From Lactobacillales bacterium (GTDB lineage: Bacteria > Bacillota_I > Bacilli_A > RF39 > UBA660): 64,000 bases of DNA. The translations under genes were made by a program, and so were the position numbers. Under the pieces are notes generated by a model. It was given only the letters and a program-made list of their open reading frames with translations, made no database searches and was not told the origin of the DNA. Position 1 is the stretch's first letter, and each line of letters opens with the position of its first letter. The DNA is taken from positions 45,654-109,653 of the forward strand of contig SVAG01000002.1 in NCBI GenBank assembly GCA_015059545.1, written 5' to 3'. Shown piece after piece: positions 39,677 to 49,244 of this stretch.

Positions 39677-42256
39677 CTATTTTGCTTGATACCAATTTTC
39701 TCCTTTTTCTATTTCTACTTTTAAAGGAACATTAAATTTATAAACATTTTCCATACATTGTTTTACTATATTTGTAACAATATCTTCTTCTTCTTTTAAT
39801 ACATCAAATACAAGTTCATCATGTACTTGTATAATCATTTTTGATTTAATATTATTTTCTTTAAATTGATGTGCTATATCTACCATAGCTTTTTTTATTA
39901 TATCTGCACTTGTTCCTTGTATTGGTGTATTTAAAGCTATTCTTTCTCCACTATTTCTAATCATGAAATTTTTATTATTTAATTCTTCAATTGTTCTTAT
40001 TCTACCCATTAATGTCTTAACATATCCTAATTTATGTGCTTCTTCTATTGTTTTATCCATATATTCTTGTACACCTGGATATGCGTTTAAATAATTATCT
40101 ATAAATTCTTTTGCTTCTTTTCTTGTTATATTTAAATTTTCTGATAATCCATATCCACTTATTCCATATATAATTCCAAAGTTAACAGCTTTTGATATTC
40201 TTCTCATTTCTTTAGTTACATCAACTTCATCTACATGGAATATATCACTTGCTGTTTTAGTATGAATATCTATATCTTTTTTAAATGCATCTATAAGTGA
40301 TTCAATATTAGCTATATGTGATAAAAGTCTAAGTTCAATTTGAGAATAATCACTACTCATTATTATTGAATTAGAGCTAGGTATAAATGCTTTTCTAATT
40401 AATTTACCATATTCATATCTAATAGGTATATTTTGTAGATTTGGTTCTATTGATGATAATCTTCCAGTTCTTGTTAAAACTTGTGTATAAATAGTATGTA
40501 TTTTGTTATCATCTAATACTGTATTTAATAATCCCTCTATATATGTTGTATATAATTTAGTAAGCATTCTATATTCTAATATTTTATTTATAATTGGATG
40601 ATTATTTTTTAATTTTTCTAATATATCTGCAGATGTTGAATACCCTGATTTATTTTTTTTAGCTCCTGGTAATCCTAATTTTTCAAATAATATTTCTCCT
40701 AATTGTTTAGGTGAAGATATATTAAATGTTTCTCCTGCATCATTATATATATCAGTTTCTAATAATTCTATTTTTATTTTTATTTCTTCACCCATATTCT
40801 TAAGTTCTTCTTTTGATACATTTACACCATCATATTCCATATCACCTAAGACAGTAGCAAGTGGCATTTCTATATCATAGAATAAACTTTCTAATTTTTT
40901 TTCTTTTAATTTCTTATCAAATTCTTCATATGTTTCATATATGAATCTAGCTTTTTTAATTTGGGTTTCAATATATTCTTCTTCTGTTATATTGCTCTTC
41001 TTATTAAATATCTCTTCATAAAATTTTATATCATAATTGAATTGATTTGCTAGAACTGCTATATCATCTTTTGTGTTATATTCTAGCAATGATGAGACAA
41101 TCATTGTGTCAAATATTACACTTTCTAGATTAATATTTTTCCATTTTAATGATACATAACATTTTTTAAAATCATAAGTATATTTTAAATATTTATTATA
41201 TTTTTCTACTGTTTCTTTTATTAATTTTTTATTTATATAATAAGCATTATTTTCATTATAAATAGTCATACTTATAATATTTGATATATGATAGTTTGTA
41301 CCATCTAGTTCTATATAAAAAGCTGAATCACTATTTATATCTACATCATCTATACTATTTACTATTTTATAATTTTCTTTTACTATTTCTTTTTTTACAT
41401 TCATCTTTTTTATAAAAGAATAAAATTCTAAATCTTCATAGTATTTTAGTAATTCTTGTTCTTTTTTTTCTTTTAATTTTAAATCTTCTATAGAAAGTTC
41501 AAGTGGTACATCTTTATAGATAGTGGCAAGTTCATAACTCATATAAGCATTATTTTTATTTTCTTCTAATTTTGTTTTTAAAGCACCTTTTATATTATCT
41601 ATATTTTCATATATACCATCTAATGTTTTATAGTCATGTAAAAGTTTTAGAGCAGTTTTTTCTCCTACTCCTTTTACTCCTGGAATATTATCAGATGAAT
41701 CTCCCATCAAAGCTTTTAAATCAATTATATTTATTGGATCTATTCCATATTCTTCTTTAAAAGATTCTTTATTATATCTTATATAATCTTTTTGTTTTAA
41801 TAGTTTTATATCAACATCATTACTTATAAGTTGTAATAAATCCTTATCACTACTAATAATTGTTCCAATAAACTCTTCTTCTATATCACATATTTTAGCA
41901 TATGTACCAATTATATCATCTGCTTCATAATTATCTGTTTCTAAATAAGTAATTCCCATAGATGTTAAAATTTCTTTAGCTATAGGCATTTGTAATTTTA
42001 GTTCATCTGGTGTACTTATTCTTCCTGCTTTATATTCTGTATATTTTTCATGTCTAAATGTTTTTCCTTTATCAAAAGCAACTACCATATATTCCGGTTT
42101 TTCTTCTTCTATTATTTTATTTATCATATTTATGAAACCAAAAAGTGCATTTGTTGGAAATCCTTTAGAATTTTTCATTAAATTTCCATTGTATGCAGTT
42201 GCATAATAACTTCTAAATATTAAATTGTTCCCATCTACTAATATTAATTTTTTCAT
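39677..42256 (-). CDS. polA: DNA polymerase I
   Basis: Repair and Okazaki-fragment polymerase, 859 aa. Residues 1-290 are the 5'-3' exonuclease (ILVDGNNLIFRSYYA, EADDIIGT, GDSSDNIPGVKGVGEKTA). The 300-470 region has the 3'-5' exonuclease fold but the FDTE-type metal site reads YIELDGTNYH, so proofreading is probably lost, as in Bacillus and Thermus enzymes. The polymerase (480-859) has motif A SSDYSQIELRLLSH, motif B RRISKAVNFGIIYG and motif C QVHDELVFD. Confidence 0.97.
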   Translation of the reverse strand: MKKLILVDGNNLIFRSYYATAYNGNLMKNSKGFPTNALFGFINMINKIIEEEKPEYMVVAFDKGKTFRHEKYTEYKAGRISTPDELKLQMPIAKEILTSMGITYLETDNYEADDIIGTYAKICDIEEEFIGTIISSDKDLLQLISNDVDIKLLKQKDYIRYNKESFKEEYGIDPINIIDLKALMGDSSDNIPGVKGVGEKTALKLLHDYKTLDGIYENIDNIKGALKTKLEENKNNAYMSYELATIYKDVPLELSIEDLKLKEKKEQELLKYYEDLEFYSFIKKMNVKKEIVKENYKIVNSIDDVDINSDSAFYIELDGTNYHISNIISMTIYNENNAYYINKKLIKETVEKYNKYLKYTYDFKKCYVSLKWKNINLESVIFDTMIVSSLLEYNTKDDIAVLANQFNYDIKFYEEIFNKKSNITEEEYIETQIKKARFIYETYEEFDKKLKEKKLESLFYDIEMPLATVLGDMEYDGVNVSKEELKNMGEEIKIKIELLETDIYNDAGETFNISSPKQLGEILFEKLGLPGAKKNKSGYSTSADILEKLKNNHPIINKILEYRMLTKLYTTYIEGLLNTVLDDNKIHTIYTQVLTRTGRLSSIEPNLQNIPIRYEYGKLIRKAFIPSSNSIIMSSDYSQIELRLLSHIANIESLIDAFKKDIDIHTKTASDIFHVDEVDVTKEMRRISKAVNFGIIYGISGYGLSENLNITRKEAKEFIDNYLNAYPGVQEYMDKTIEEAHKLGYVKTLMGRIRTIEELNNKNFMIRNSGERIALNTPIQGTSADIIKKAMVDIAHQFKENNIKSKMIIQVHDELVFDVLKEEEDIVTNIVKQCMENVYKFNVPLKVEIEKGENWYQAK

Positions 42257-42300
42257 AACCCACCTGCCTACTATCTATCATATATATATTATACCACATA

Positions 42301-42330
42301 ATAAAAAAAATTGTGATTTTTCACAATTTT
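42301..42330 (-). terminator. terminator of the prepilin-like gene
   Basis: Perfect 9-bp arms (42307-42315, 42322-42330) with a 6-nt loop, then a T run on the minus strand. Confidence 0.75.
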
Positions 42331-42379
42331 ATTTTAAATTTCTATATAATTTTCCAACTTTACTTATGATTAATTTGAT

Positions 42380-43354
42380 TTAAATTTGTACTTTGATGCG
42401 ACTATAATATACGTTACCATTAGTATCAGTTACTTGAATTACAATATAAGTATATTGTCCATTATATGGTTCAAAGTACAATGGTTGTAGCTTAAGAACT
42501 GTTGCTGCCTTTGTATAAGAAGTACCTTCATTTTCATAAATTTCTGGTATTTGTTTTCCATCATCATCAAGTAATAAATTAAACGTAGAATCATATCTAA
42601 ATACATTTTTTATAGTTCCCTTTGTAACATCGGAACTTGACCACTGAACAATCATTCTATGAAATTCATCATTTGAATATGAATTTGATTGATTATTAAT
42701 ATAATCTAAATCATAAAACATTTTAACTGAAGATATTTCTGCATCATCATCAAGTTTTGTTAAAAAACTAAACTCTGGATATACATCCGTTCCATCTACT
42801 TTAATTACATACATTCCATTAACATATTTAATTTTTTCATTTTTAGTTGTTTGGTAATCATATACTTGAACATTATTTAGAACTGTTTCTTCTTCTACTT
42901 CTTCTTCTGGTTGCTCATCTTCTGGTTGCTCATCTTCTGGTTGCTCTTCTTTTTCTTCTTTATTTTCATTGTCAGTTACTTTTCCTTCTACTGTTGCTTC
43001 TCCATCTTCATATTTTACTTCATATCCATTTATTACTAGTGTTGCTTTTATTACTCTTCCTGATGCATCAACTTCTATTGTTCCACTTGTTGGTTTTGTT
43101 CCTTTTACGTTTACTTTGTTATTAAATGATGTTACTTCTCCTGATTCTATTTTTTTATATTTACCATTTAATTGTGACATTGCGTTATTATAATCTATCG
43201 CTTCTATGTACCCATATGCTGAATCTACTGCAGCACTCTTTCTTGCATCATTTATCATATTTAATATTATTGGCGTTGCAATAAGTGCTATTATAGCTAG
43301 TATTACTATTACTGCTAATAATTCTATAAGTGTAAAACCTTTTTTATTCTTCAT
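42380..43354 (-). CDS. type IV prepilin-like surface protein
   Basis: Class III signal peptide: MKNKKGFTLIELLAVIVILAIIALIATPI, with prepilin peptidase expected to cut after Gly6 and methylate Phe7, and Glu at +5. The ~55-120 region is pilin-like; a glutamate- and proline-rich linker (about 130-155) carries three QPEDE-type repeats; the C-terminal ~160 residues form a beta-rich domain, perhaps an adhesin-like module. 324 aa is long for a pilin, so it may be a minor or tip pilin or a pseudopilin. No pilus assembly genes are in the window. AGGAGAG precedes the ATG. Confidence 0.8.
   Translation of the reverse strand: MKNKKGFTLIELLAVIVILAIIALIATPIILNMINDARKSAAVDSAYGYIEAIDYNNAMSQLNGKYKKIESGEVTSFNNKVNVKGTKPTSGTIEVDASGRVIKATLVINGYEVKYEDGEATVEGKVTDNENKEEKEEQPEDEQPEDEQPEEEVEEETVLNNVQVYDYQTTKNEKIKYVNGMYVIKVDGTDVYPEFSFLTKLDDDAEISSVKMFYDLDYINNQSNSYSNDEFHRMIVQWSSSDVTKGTIKNVFRYDSTFNLLLDDDGKQIPEIYENEGTSYTKAATVLKLQPLYFEPYNGQYTYIVIQVTDTNGNVYYSRIKVQI
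42903..42947. repeat. three 15-nt tandem repeats in the prepilin linker
   Basis: TCTTCTGGTTGCTCA repeated three times (last copy with one change), encoding QPEDE units on the minus strand. In-frame units allow length variation without frameshift. Confidence 0.85.
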
Positions 43355-43411
43355 TTTATCTCTCCTATTCTTATTTTTATTATATCATTAATTATTTAAT
43401 TTTAAATAAAA

Positions 43412-43436
43412 AAATAAGGTATTTTACACCTTATTT
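43412..43436 (-). terminator. terminator of the SPFH gene
   Basis: 9-bp arms AAATAAGGT (43412-43420) and complement (43428-43436), 7-nt loop and T run. Its sequence and downstream flank resemble the hairpin at 60447-60471. Confidence 0.75.
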
Positions 43437-43448
43437 ACTATTATTAAA

Positions 43449-44669
43449 TTATTCAGCTTTTGTTCCACATTCAGTACAGAAATTTCCAGTTACTGGAGTT
43501 CCACAATTTGTACAGAATTTAGCTGCTGGTGCTTCTTCTTTTGTAATTGTTGGTTCTACAGTTTCTTCTTTAGTTATTGCTGGTTCTTGTGGTGCAGCTT
43601 CTACAGCTGGTTGAGCAGGTTGTACTGGTGCTTGTGGTTGCATCATTTCTGGTGCACTCATTGCTCCCATTGTCATTCCTTGTTGACTTTGTGCAGAGAT
43701 ATTTGCTCCAAACATTGCTCCACTTTGATTCATCATACCTACACCCATAAATGCATTCATAGCTCCATTTTCATTGTTTGCAGCAGCTACCATTGCTTCA
43801 CTAGCAGCAGCATTTGCTCTAGCTCCTTGCATTGCTGGATTCATAGCGTAAATTCTATCTTTTTGTGCTCCCTTAATCATTTCAGCACTTTCTTCTGTTG
43901 GTGTAACACTTGCGATTGATACACGAGTTACGTTAATACCATTTTCTCCCCAAGTTGGTTGTAATTGTGTTTTAACAGCATCTGAAATTTGAAGTACTGC
44001 TCCTGGTAACATATCATATGATACTTTTTGTAATGCAACATTTGCTAATGCTGGTTGTAATGCTTGCATAAAGTCAGCACTGAATTGTGATTGGAATTCA
44101 TCATCAATTACATAATCACCTTCTACATTTCCTCCAAGTGATGTATAGAATTTGATTGGATCAGTTACTTTCATAACATATTCTCCAAAACATCTAATAT
44201 CTACAGTAATTCCAAATTCACTGTCTCTAAATGGAATTGGATTTGGTGTACCAAATTTATTTCCAATTATATCACGCATATTTATAAAATATACTCTTTG
44301 ATCATGATTTTCATTACCTGCAGTTGTAAATCTTGACCCAAAAGTTTTAAAACTTTCAATTAATCCTTTTCCAAAACCACCATATAACATTGAAGGTTCT
44401 GTTCCTTTATCAAATGTGTATCTTCCTGCTTCTGCAGTAAAGTCTACAATTTTACCATCTGATACAACAACTAAGAATTGATCTTCACCAACTACAATTT
44501 TACTTCCATTTGTAATGATGTTATCATTCCCATTATTGTTACTATTATTTTTTGGTGTTCCTTTTCTCATAAGAACATTGTCAGGCATTCTATCACAATA
44601 GATATACTCTAACCATTGATCTTCTAATGTTGAAGCTGCAGCTCCAACTACTGCTTTAATTAATCCCAT
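43449..44669 (-). CDS. SPFH-domain protein with zinc ribbon (YdjI-like)
   Basis: SPFH/band-7 family protein of the virion-core-protein-like YdjI group, expected to make membrane-associated oligomers. N-terminal segment LEDQWLEYIYCDRMPDNVLMRKG (16-38) is typical. The SPFH core spans about 55-260 (GEDQFLVVVSDGKIVDFTAE, FGITVDIRCFGEYVMKVTDP). An Ala/Met/Gln-rich low-complexity region (290-360) and a C-terminal double CxxC zinc ribbon (CTNCG...CTECG) follow. Together with the zinc-ribbon membrane protein upstream it may act in envelope stress or membrane organisation. Confidence 0.85.
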   Translation of the reverse strand: MGLIKAVVGAAASTLEDQWLEYIYCDRMPDNVLMRKGTPKNNSNNNGNDNIITNGSKIVVGEDQFLVVVSDGKIVDFTAEAGRYTFDKGTEPSMLYGGFGKGLIESFKTFGSRFTTAGNENHDQRVYFINMRDIIGNKFGTPNPIPFRDSEFGITVDIRCFGEYVMKVTDPIKFYTSLGGNVEGDYVIDDEFQSQFSADFMQALQPALANVALQKVSYDMLPGAVLQISDAVKTQLQPTWGENGINVTRVSIASVTPTEESAEMIKGAQKDRIYAMNPAMQGARANAAASEAMVAAANNENGAMNAFMGVGMMNQSGAMFGANISAQSQQGMTMGAMSAPEMMQPQAPVQPAQPAVEAAPQEPAITKEETVEPTITKEEAPAAKFCTNCGTPVTGNFCTECGTKAE

Positions 44670-44684
44670 AAACTCTCCTCTTTT

Positions 44685-45401
44685 CTAAAATTCTTTAATA
44701 TTATTTAAAACCCAAGTTCTTTTAACTATGTCAACTACTCCACTTCCACAGTAATCACATGATTTAGAACCTAAATTTTTAATGGGCGCTCCACAATTTG
44801 GACAATTAAGTCCAATACCTTTTGTATGACTACTTATTTTATCTTCGTCTATAATGTATATATATTCAAGTTCAAATCTTGTTTGAACTTTTTGTGGACT
44901 TTTATTATTTTTGCTATAGTTATATTCTAATGCTGTATGTATTTTTATAGTTGCTATAGCGTCATTTTTTTCATATCTATTTAAAATAGTATTATGAAAT
45001 TTTATTTGATCATAACTTACATTATTAGTTTTTAAATCTTCTATTCTAGTATTTACCCATACTTTTAAAACTTCTTCTTTTATGTTTTCTATTTTTTTAG
45101 ATTCAACAGCATTTAAACATTTAACTATTTTCTTTTCAGATTCTCTTTTAAGTTCATTTATATTTAAATCTTTGAAATCTTTTCCTAATCTAGGTAAATC
45201 AAGCTTTTCCATACCAGTTATAGTTTTAGCTTCACTTAAGGCATCTAATTCTTGATCTTTAATTCCTTTTATAAAATCTTTTGTTCCAAATGCTACTTCT
45301 GATAATTCACCTAATTTTCTTTTAACTTTGAAAAAAATTATAATGACTGCTAGAAACAAAATTGAAAATATAATTAATAATGCTATTAATAATGGATTCA
45401 T
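44685..45401 (-). CDS. membrane-anchored zinc-ribbon protein, TIM44-like
   Basis: One N-terminal transmembrane helix (residues 3-24), a charged linker, a TIM44-like central domain (about 80-190: LKVWVNTRIEDLKTNN, YDQIKFHNTILNRYEKND, IKIHTALEYNYS) and a C-terminal zinc ribbon CPNCG...CDYCG. The ORF could start at 45419, but the ribosome binding site GGAG fits ATG 45401. It is 15 nt upstream of the SPFH gene, and the two probably act together. The TIM44-like label is tentative. Confidence 0.6.
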   Translation of the reverse strand: MNPLLIALLIIFSILFLAVIIIFFKVKRKLGELSEVAFGTKDFIKGIKDQELDALSEAKTITGMEKLDLPRLGKDFKDLNINELKRESEKKIVKCLNAVESKKIENIKEEVLKVWVNTRIEDLKTNNVSYDQIKFHNTILNRYEKNDAIATIKIHTALEYNYSKNNKSPQKVQTRFELEYIYIIDEDKISSHTKGIGLNCPNCGAPIKNLGSKSCDYCGSGVVDIVKRTWVLNNIKEF

Positions 45402-45463
45402 TTGCATTTCTCCTATCATCTATATAAATTATAACACTATTTAACTTTAAAGTAAATATTTAT

Positions 45464-45997
45464 TTATTTTACATATTTATTGTATATTTTTTTTAGATTT
45501 TTCTTATTTATTGTTTTATCTATTCCATTAGTTGCAACTTGTTTATAAGTCTCTTCTAATACTTCTTTTATTTTATCATTGATATATGATTTATCTTTTC
45601 TTTTTTCATAATATTCTAATTGATATGATGGATACCAATTTTTACCCTGATATACCATACCAGCTGCTAATGTATCACATATCATTTCTACTGTATATTT
45701 ATAAGGCATAACTGGGGTTTTATCAGGTGCTCCCATGTCTATCCAATAATCAAAATGATGTTTATTTCTACCCTTATGATGAAGCCAAGCTTTAGAGTAT
45801 CCGTAATCTTTTTTAGCTTCTACTATTGGACTATGACTTCCATTATAATATTTGATACTTTCAAAAAATTCTGTAGGTGAATATTTTGATAAATCGTGAA
45901 CTAAACCTCTAAACGGAATACCAGCTTTAACACATAGTTTAAATACATACCATTTATGTTTATTAATTAAGTGTAAATGTTTAAAGAAATTTTTCAT
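45464..45997 (-). CDS. DUF5662-type HD-like protein
   Basis: 177 aa with IPFRGLVHDLSKYSPTEFFES (HD at about residues 34-35), HHKGRNKHHFDYW and EMICDTLAAGM, the pattern of DUF5662 proteins, which look like divergent HD hydrolases with extra histidines. The substrate is unknown. ATGA overlap with the membrane protein gene upstream means they are cotranslated. Confidence 0.75.
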   Translation of the reverse strand: MKNFFKHLHLINKHKWYVFKLCVKAGIPFRGLVHDLSKYSPTEFFESIKYYNGSHSPIVEAKKDYGYSKAWLHHKGRNKHHFDYWIDMGAPDKTPVMPYKYTVEMICDTLAAGMVYQGKNWYPSYQLEYYEKRKDKSYINDKIKEVLEETYKQVATNGIDKTINKKNLKKIYNKYVK

Positions 45998-46374
45998 TTT
46001 TTACCATTACCTTGCGCTAATTTTATATGTGGCCAAATAAATACATAAATATACATAATTAATAATAAAGTCCATCCTACTATTGGAATTATAAAACATA
46101 CTATCCAAGAATAAGGTATATTATATATTTCACTACCTGGTACTTTTAATTTAGCTGCTACTCTACAATTTACTTGAATCATAAATATCATTATCATAAC
46201 AAACACAGGAAAAATTAAGCATAATGTTCCAAATACCCAATATTGCCATTTAGTATACCATGCATCTTTTTCATAACAATCTAAAAAGTGTGCAAGTGCT
46301 AAATAAAATAATCCAAATGTTATTATATTTAATATTAAACAAAGCCACCAATTTTTTTTATCTAGTAAATCCAT
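45994..46374 (-). CDS. uncharacterised membrane protein, 126 aa
   Basis: Three to four hydrophobic helices (about 9-27, 46-66, 85-115) with aromatic boundaries and a single Cys-Arg pair (QVNCRVAAKL). Not recognised. It follows mutS by 13 nt and overlaps the DUF5662 gene, so it may be part of the mutS transcript. Confidence 0.55.
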   Translation of the reverse strand: MDLLDKKNWWLCLILNIITFGLFYLALAHFLDCYEKDAWYTKWQYWVFGTLCLIFPVFVMIMIFMIQVNCRVAAKLKVPGSEIYNIPYSWIVCFIIPIVGWTLLLIMYIYVFIWPHIKLAQGNGKK

Positions 46375-46387
46375 ATTACCCTCTTTT

Positions 46388-48925
46388 CTAATCTTCTGTT
46401 TTTTCTTTTAATTTATAAAGTACATTTAATGCATCAAGCGGTGTTAAATTTAAAATATCTAATTCTTTTAATTCTTTTTCTATAGCTGATTCTTTAGGTT
46501 CTTCTATAAAATTTAAAGATTCTTGTACTATTACTTCTCTTTTCTTTTCTTTATTTTCATATATATCTAATATTTGATCAGCTCTTTTAATTAAAGTATC
46601 TGGAAGATTAGCAAGTCTAGCTACATGAATACCATAACTTTTATCTATGCTCCCTAAATTTACTTTATGTAAGAATATTATATTTCCATCTTCTTCTTTA
46701 GCACTTACATGAACATTTTTTAAATTAGGAAGCGTTTCTTCTAAATCTGTTAATTCATGATAATGTGTTGAAAATAAAGTTTTAGCTTTTATATTATTAC
46801 TTATATATTCAATAATAGATTGAGCTAAAGCCATTCCATCAAATGTTGCGGTTCCTCTACCTAATTCATCAAATAATACTAAACTATTACTAGTAGCATT
46901 TCTAATAGCTTGTTCTGCTTCTTTCATTTCAACCATAAATGTTGATTCTCCACTTACTAAATCATCACTTGCTCCAATACGTGTAAATATTGCATCAAAA
47001 ACTGGGAGTGTTGCTGATTCTGCTGGGACAAAACATCCGGCTTGAGCCATAATAACTGTAATTGCAAGTTGTCTCATATAAGTTGATTTACCTGCCATAT
47101 TAGGTCCAGTTATTAATAATATATCTGTATTTTCATCCATGATAATATCATTTCTAACATATTCTTTTTCTATTACTTTTTCTACTACTGGATGTCTATT
47201 ATCAATTATTCTTATTTCTTTATTATTTGTTAATGTTGGTCTTATATAATTATTTTCTTCTGTTACTGTAGCAAATGATTGCATAACATCTATTTCACTT
47301 ATTACTTTTGCTATTTCTTGTATTTTAGGAATATATTCTTTTATTTTATCTCTAATACTTATAAATAACTGATATTCAAGTTCTATTATTTTTTCTTCAG
47401 CATTTAATATTAATGCTTCTTTTTCTTTTAAGATAGGACTTATATATCTTTCACAATTTGATAGTGTTTGTTTTCTTTCATATCCATATTCTTCTTTTAC
47501 TAAATTTGTCATCCCTTTAGATACTTCTATATAATAACCAAATACTCTATTGTATCCAACTTTTAATGTTTTAATACCAGTTCTTTCTTTTTCTTCTGAT
47601 TCAAATTTAGCAATAAAGTCTTTCCCACCTTTTCTTAAATCTTTTAATTCATCTAATTCACTATTAAATCCTTCTTTTATAATATATCCTTCTTTAATAG
47701 TTACTGGTGGATTTTCATATATACTTTCTTCTAATAAATTATATAAATTATCTAGTGTTTCTATATTTTTATAGAAATTAATTTTAGTTAATATTTCTTT
47801 TATACTTGGTAATACTTTTAATGAATTTTTTAGTTGTAATAAATCTCTAGCATTAGCATTACCAAAAGCAATTCTTCCTGATAATCTTTCTAAATCATAT
47901 ACTTCATATAGTAAAGTACCTAAATCTTCTTTTAAAATAAATTCTTTAAGTAATATATCTACTGTATCATATCTTCTATTTATTTCATTTATATCTATTA
48001 ATGGATTTTCTATCATTTGTTTTAACATACGTGAACCCATTGCTGTTTTAGTTTTATCTAGTAACCATAATAATGAATAGTTTCTTGATTTTAATCTTAA
48101 TGTTTCTGTAAGTTCTAGATTTCTTTTTGTATGGATATTCATTTTTAAATAATTTTTATTTTCTTTTATTACTACCTTTTGTAAATGTGATAAATTTCTT
48201 TTTTGGGTATTATTTATATATGTAAGTAAATGTTTTATTGTTTCTATATATCTTATATCATCTATATCACTATAGATATATTCGTATTCTTTTAATGTAT
48301 CTACTTCATTTAAATTGCTTATAGTTATTCTAAATTGATTTTTTAACATATTTAAAATATTAATATCTAATTTATCATTTGATACTATTTCTTTTATTCC
48401 TATACTTACTATTTCACTTACTAATTTAGATTTATCATGTTCTAATTTAGTTATATATACTTCTCCTGTTGATATATCTATATAACTTAATATATAGCAA
48501 TGATTAAAATCCATTACATTTCCTATATAATTATTTTCATGTTCATTTAAAGATTCATCATTTATAATTGTACCTTTACTTATTATTTGAATTATATCTC
48601 TTTTAACTATACCTTTAACATTTTTAGCATCTTCTAATTGTTCACATATACCTATTTTATATCCTAAATCAACTAATTTTTCTATATAGATATTAGCTGC
48701 ATGATGTGGAATTCCACACATAGGTATTTTTTCTTCTAATCCTGCATTTTTACCTGTTAATGTAAGTTCTAATTCTCTTGATACTTTAATTGCATCTTCA
48801 AAAAACATTTCATAAAAGTCACCTAGTCTGAAAAATATAATAATATCTTCATTTTTTTCTTTTATTTCTAGATATTGTTTCATCATAGGTGTTACTTTAT
48901 TCATATCTACTTCACTACGTAACAT
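46388..48925 (-). CDS. mutS: DNA mismatch repair protein MutS
   Basis: Mismatch-binding ATPase, 845 aa from the ATG at 48925, which follows AAAGGTGATAGA; the frame extends upstream to 48991 without a good site. Domain I has the mismatch-contacting FRLGDFYEMFFEDA; lever and clamp domains follow. The ATPase has Walker A GPNMAGKS (about 608), VEMKEAEQAIRNAT, Walker B LVLFDELGRGT and LFSTHYHEL. mutL, usually next to mutS, is not seen nearby. Confidence 0.97.
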   Translation of the reverse strand: MLRSEVDMNKVTPMMKQYLEIKEKNEDIIIFFRLGDFYEMFFEDAIKVSRELELTLTGKNAGLEEKIPMCGIPHHAANIYIEKLVDLGYKIGICEQLEDAKNVKGIVKRDIIQIISKGTIINDESLNEHENNYIGNVMDFNHCYILSYIDISTGEVYITKLEHDKSKLVSEIVSIGIKEIVSNDKLDINILNMLKNQFRITISNLNEVDTLKEYEYIYSDIDDIRYIETIKHLLTYINNTQKRNLSHLQKVVIKENKNYLKMNIHTKRNLELTETLRLKSRNYSLLWLLDKTKTAMGSRMLKQMIENPLIDINEINRRYDTVDILLKEFILKEDLGTLLYEVYDLERLSGRIAFGNANARDLLQLKNSLKVLPSIKEILTKINFYKNIETLDNLYNLLEESIYENPPVTIKEGYIIKEGFNSELDELKDLRKGGKDFIAKFESEEKERTGIKTLKVGYNRVFGYYIEVSKGMTNLVKEEYGYERKQTLSNCERYISPILKEKEALILNAEEKIIELEYQLFISIRDKIKEYIPKIQEIAKVISEIDVMQSFATVTEENNYIRPTLTNNKEIRIIDNRHPVVEKVIEKEYVRNDIIMDENTDILLITGPNMAGKSTYMRQLAITVIMAQAGCFVPAESATLPVFDAIFTRIGASDDLVSGESTFMVEMKEAEQAIRNATSNSLVLFDELGRGTATFDGMALAQSIIEYISNNIKAKTLFSTHYHELTDLEETLPNLKNVHVSAKEEDGNIIFLHKVNLGSIDKSYGIHVARLANLPDTLIKRADQILDIYENKEKKREVIVQESLNFIEEPKESAIEKELKELDILNLTPLDALNVLYKLKEKTED

Positions 48926-48980
48926 TCTATCACCTTTAAATATTTTACCATTTTTTAGATTTTTTTTAAATATTTCAATT

Positions 48981-49140
48981 AAAAAAACCAAGAATTTTCT
49001 TGATTTTTTTAAGAAACATAAGTTTCATCTATATTAAACGCTAAATGCATTAGCGTAACACTATAAGCAAATATAAAAAATTATATTTGCATAAACAAAA
49101 TAGTGCTTATTATTTAATTTAAATAACTCATCTTTATTAT
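48981..49140 (-). ncRNA. candidate structured RNA upstream of mutS
   Basis: In minus-strand order: a -10-like TATAAT (49141-49136); a compound stem with outer arms 49106-49100/49064-49058 (7 bp, one G-U) enclosing a 9-bp perfect stem 49090-49082/49075-49067; a 7-bp stem 49056-49050/49044-49038; a 5-bp stem 49026-49022/49017-49013; and a terminator hairpin 49002-48989 followed by T7. No protein frame fits. It could be a free small RNA or a leader for mutS, whose ATG lies 55 nt past the terminator. No known RNA family is recognised and the -35 element is poor. The whole gap 48926-49244 holds nothing else but a terminator. Confidence 0.45.
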
Positions 49141-49212
49141 ATACAAATTATTAATTTTTATTCTTCATAATTAATATATTAATATTTTTTATTTTTATGT
49201 AGATAAAATACC

Positions 49213-49243
49213 TAAAAAAAGAACTAAATTTTTAGTTCTTTTT
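49213..49243 (-). terminator. terminator of the HGS-protein gene
   Basis: Perfect 13-bp arms (49216-49228, 49231-49243), 2-nt loop and T-rich tail on the minus strand. Confidence 0.8.
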
Positions 49244-49244
49244 A

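Noticed and set aside
42903..42947. Short direct repeats as a CRISPR array
   Set aside because: Only three contiguous 15-nt units with no spacers, lying in frame in a protein linker. No other repeat-spacer structure or cas gene was seen in the window.
48926..48991. Longer MutS start at 48991
   Set aside because: The extra 22 residues are low-complexity and cover the terminator region; the ATG at 48925 has a clear AAAGGTG site.
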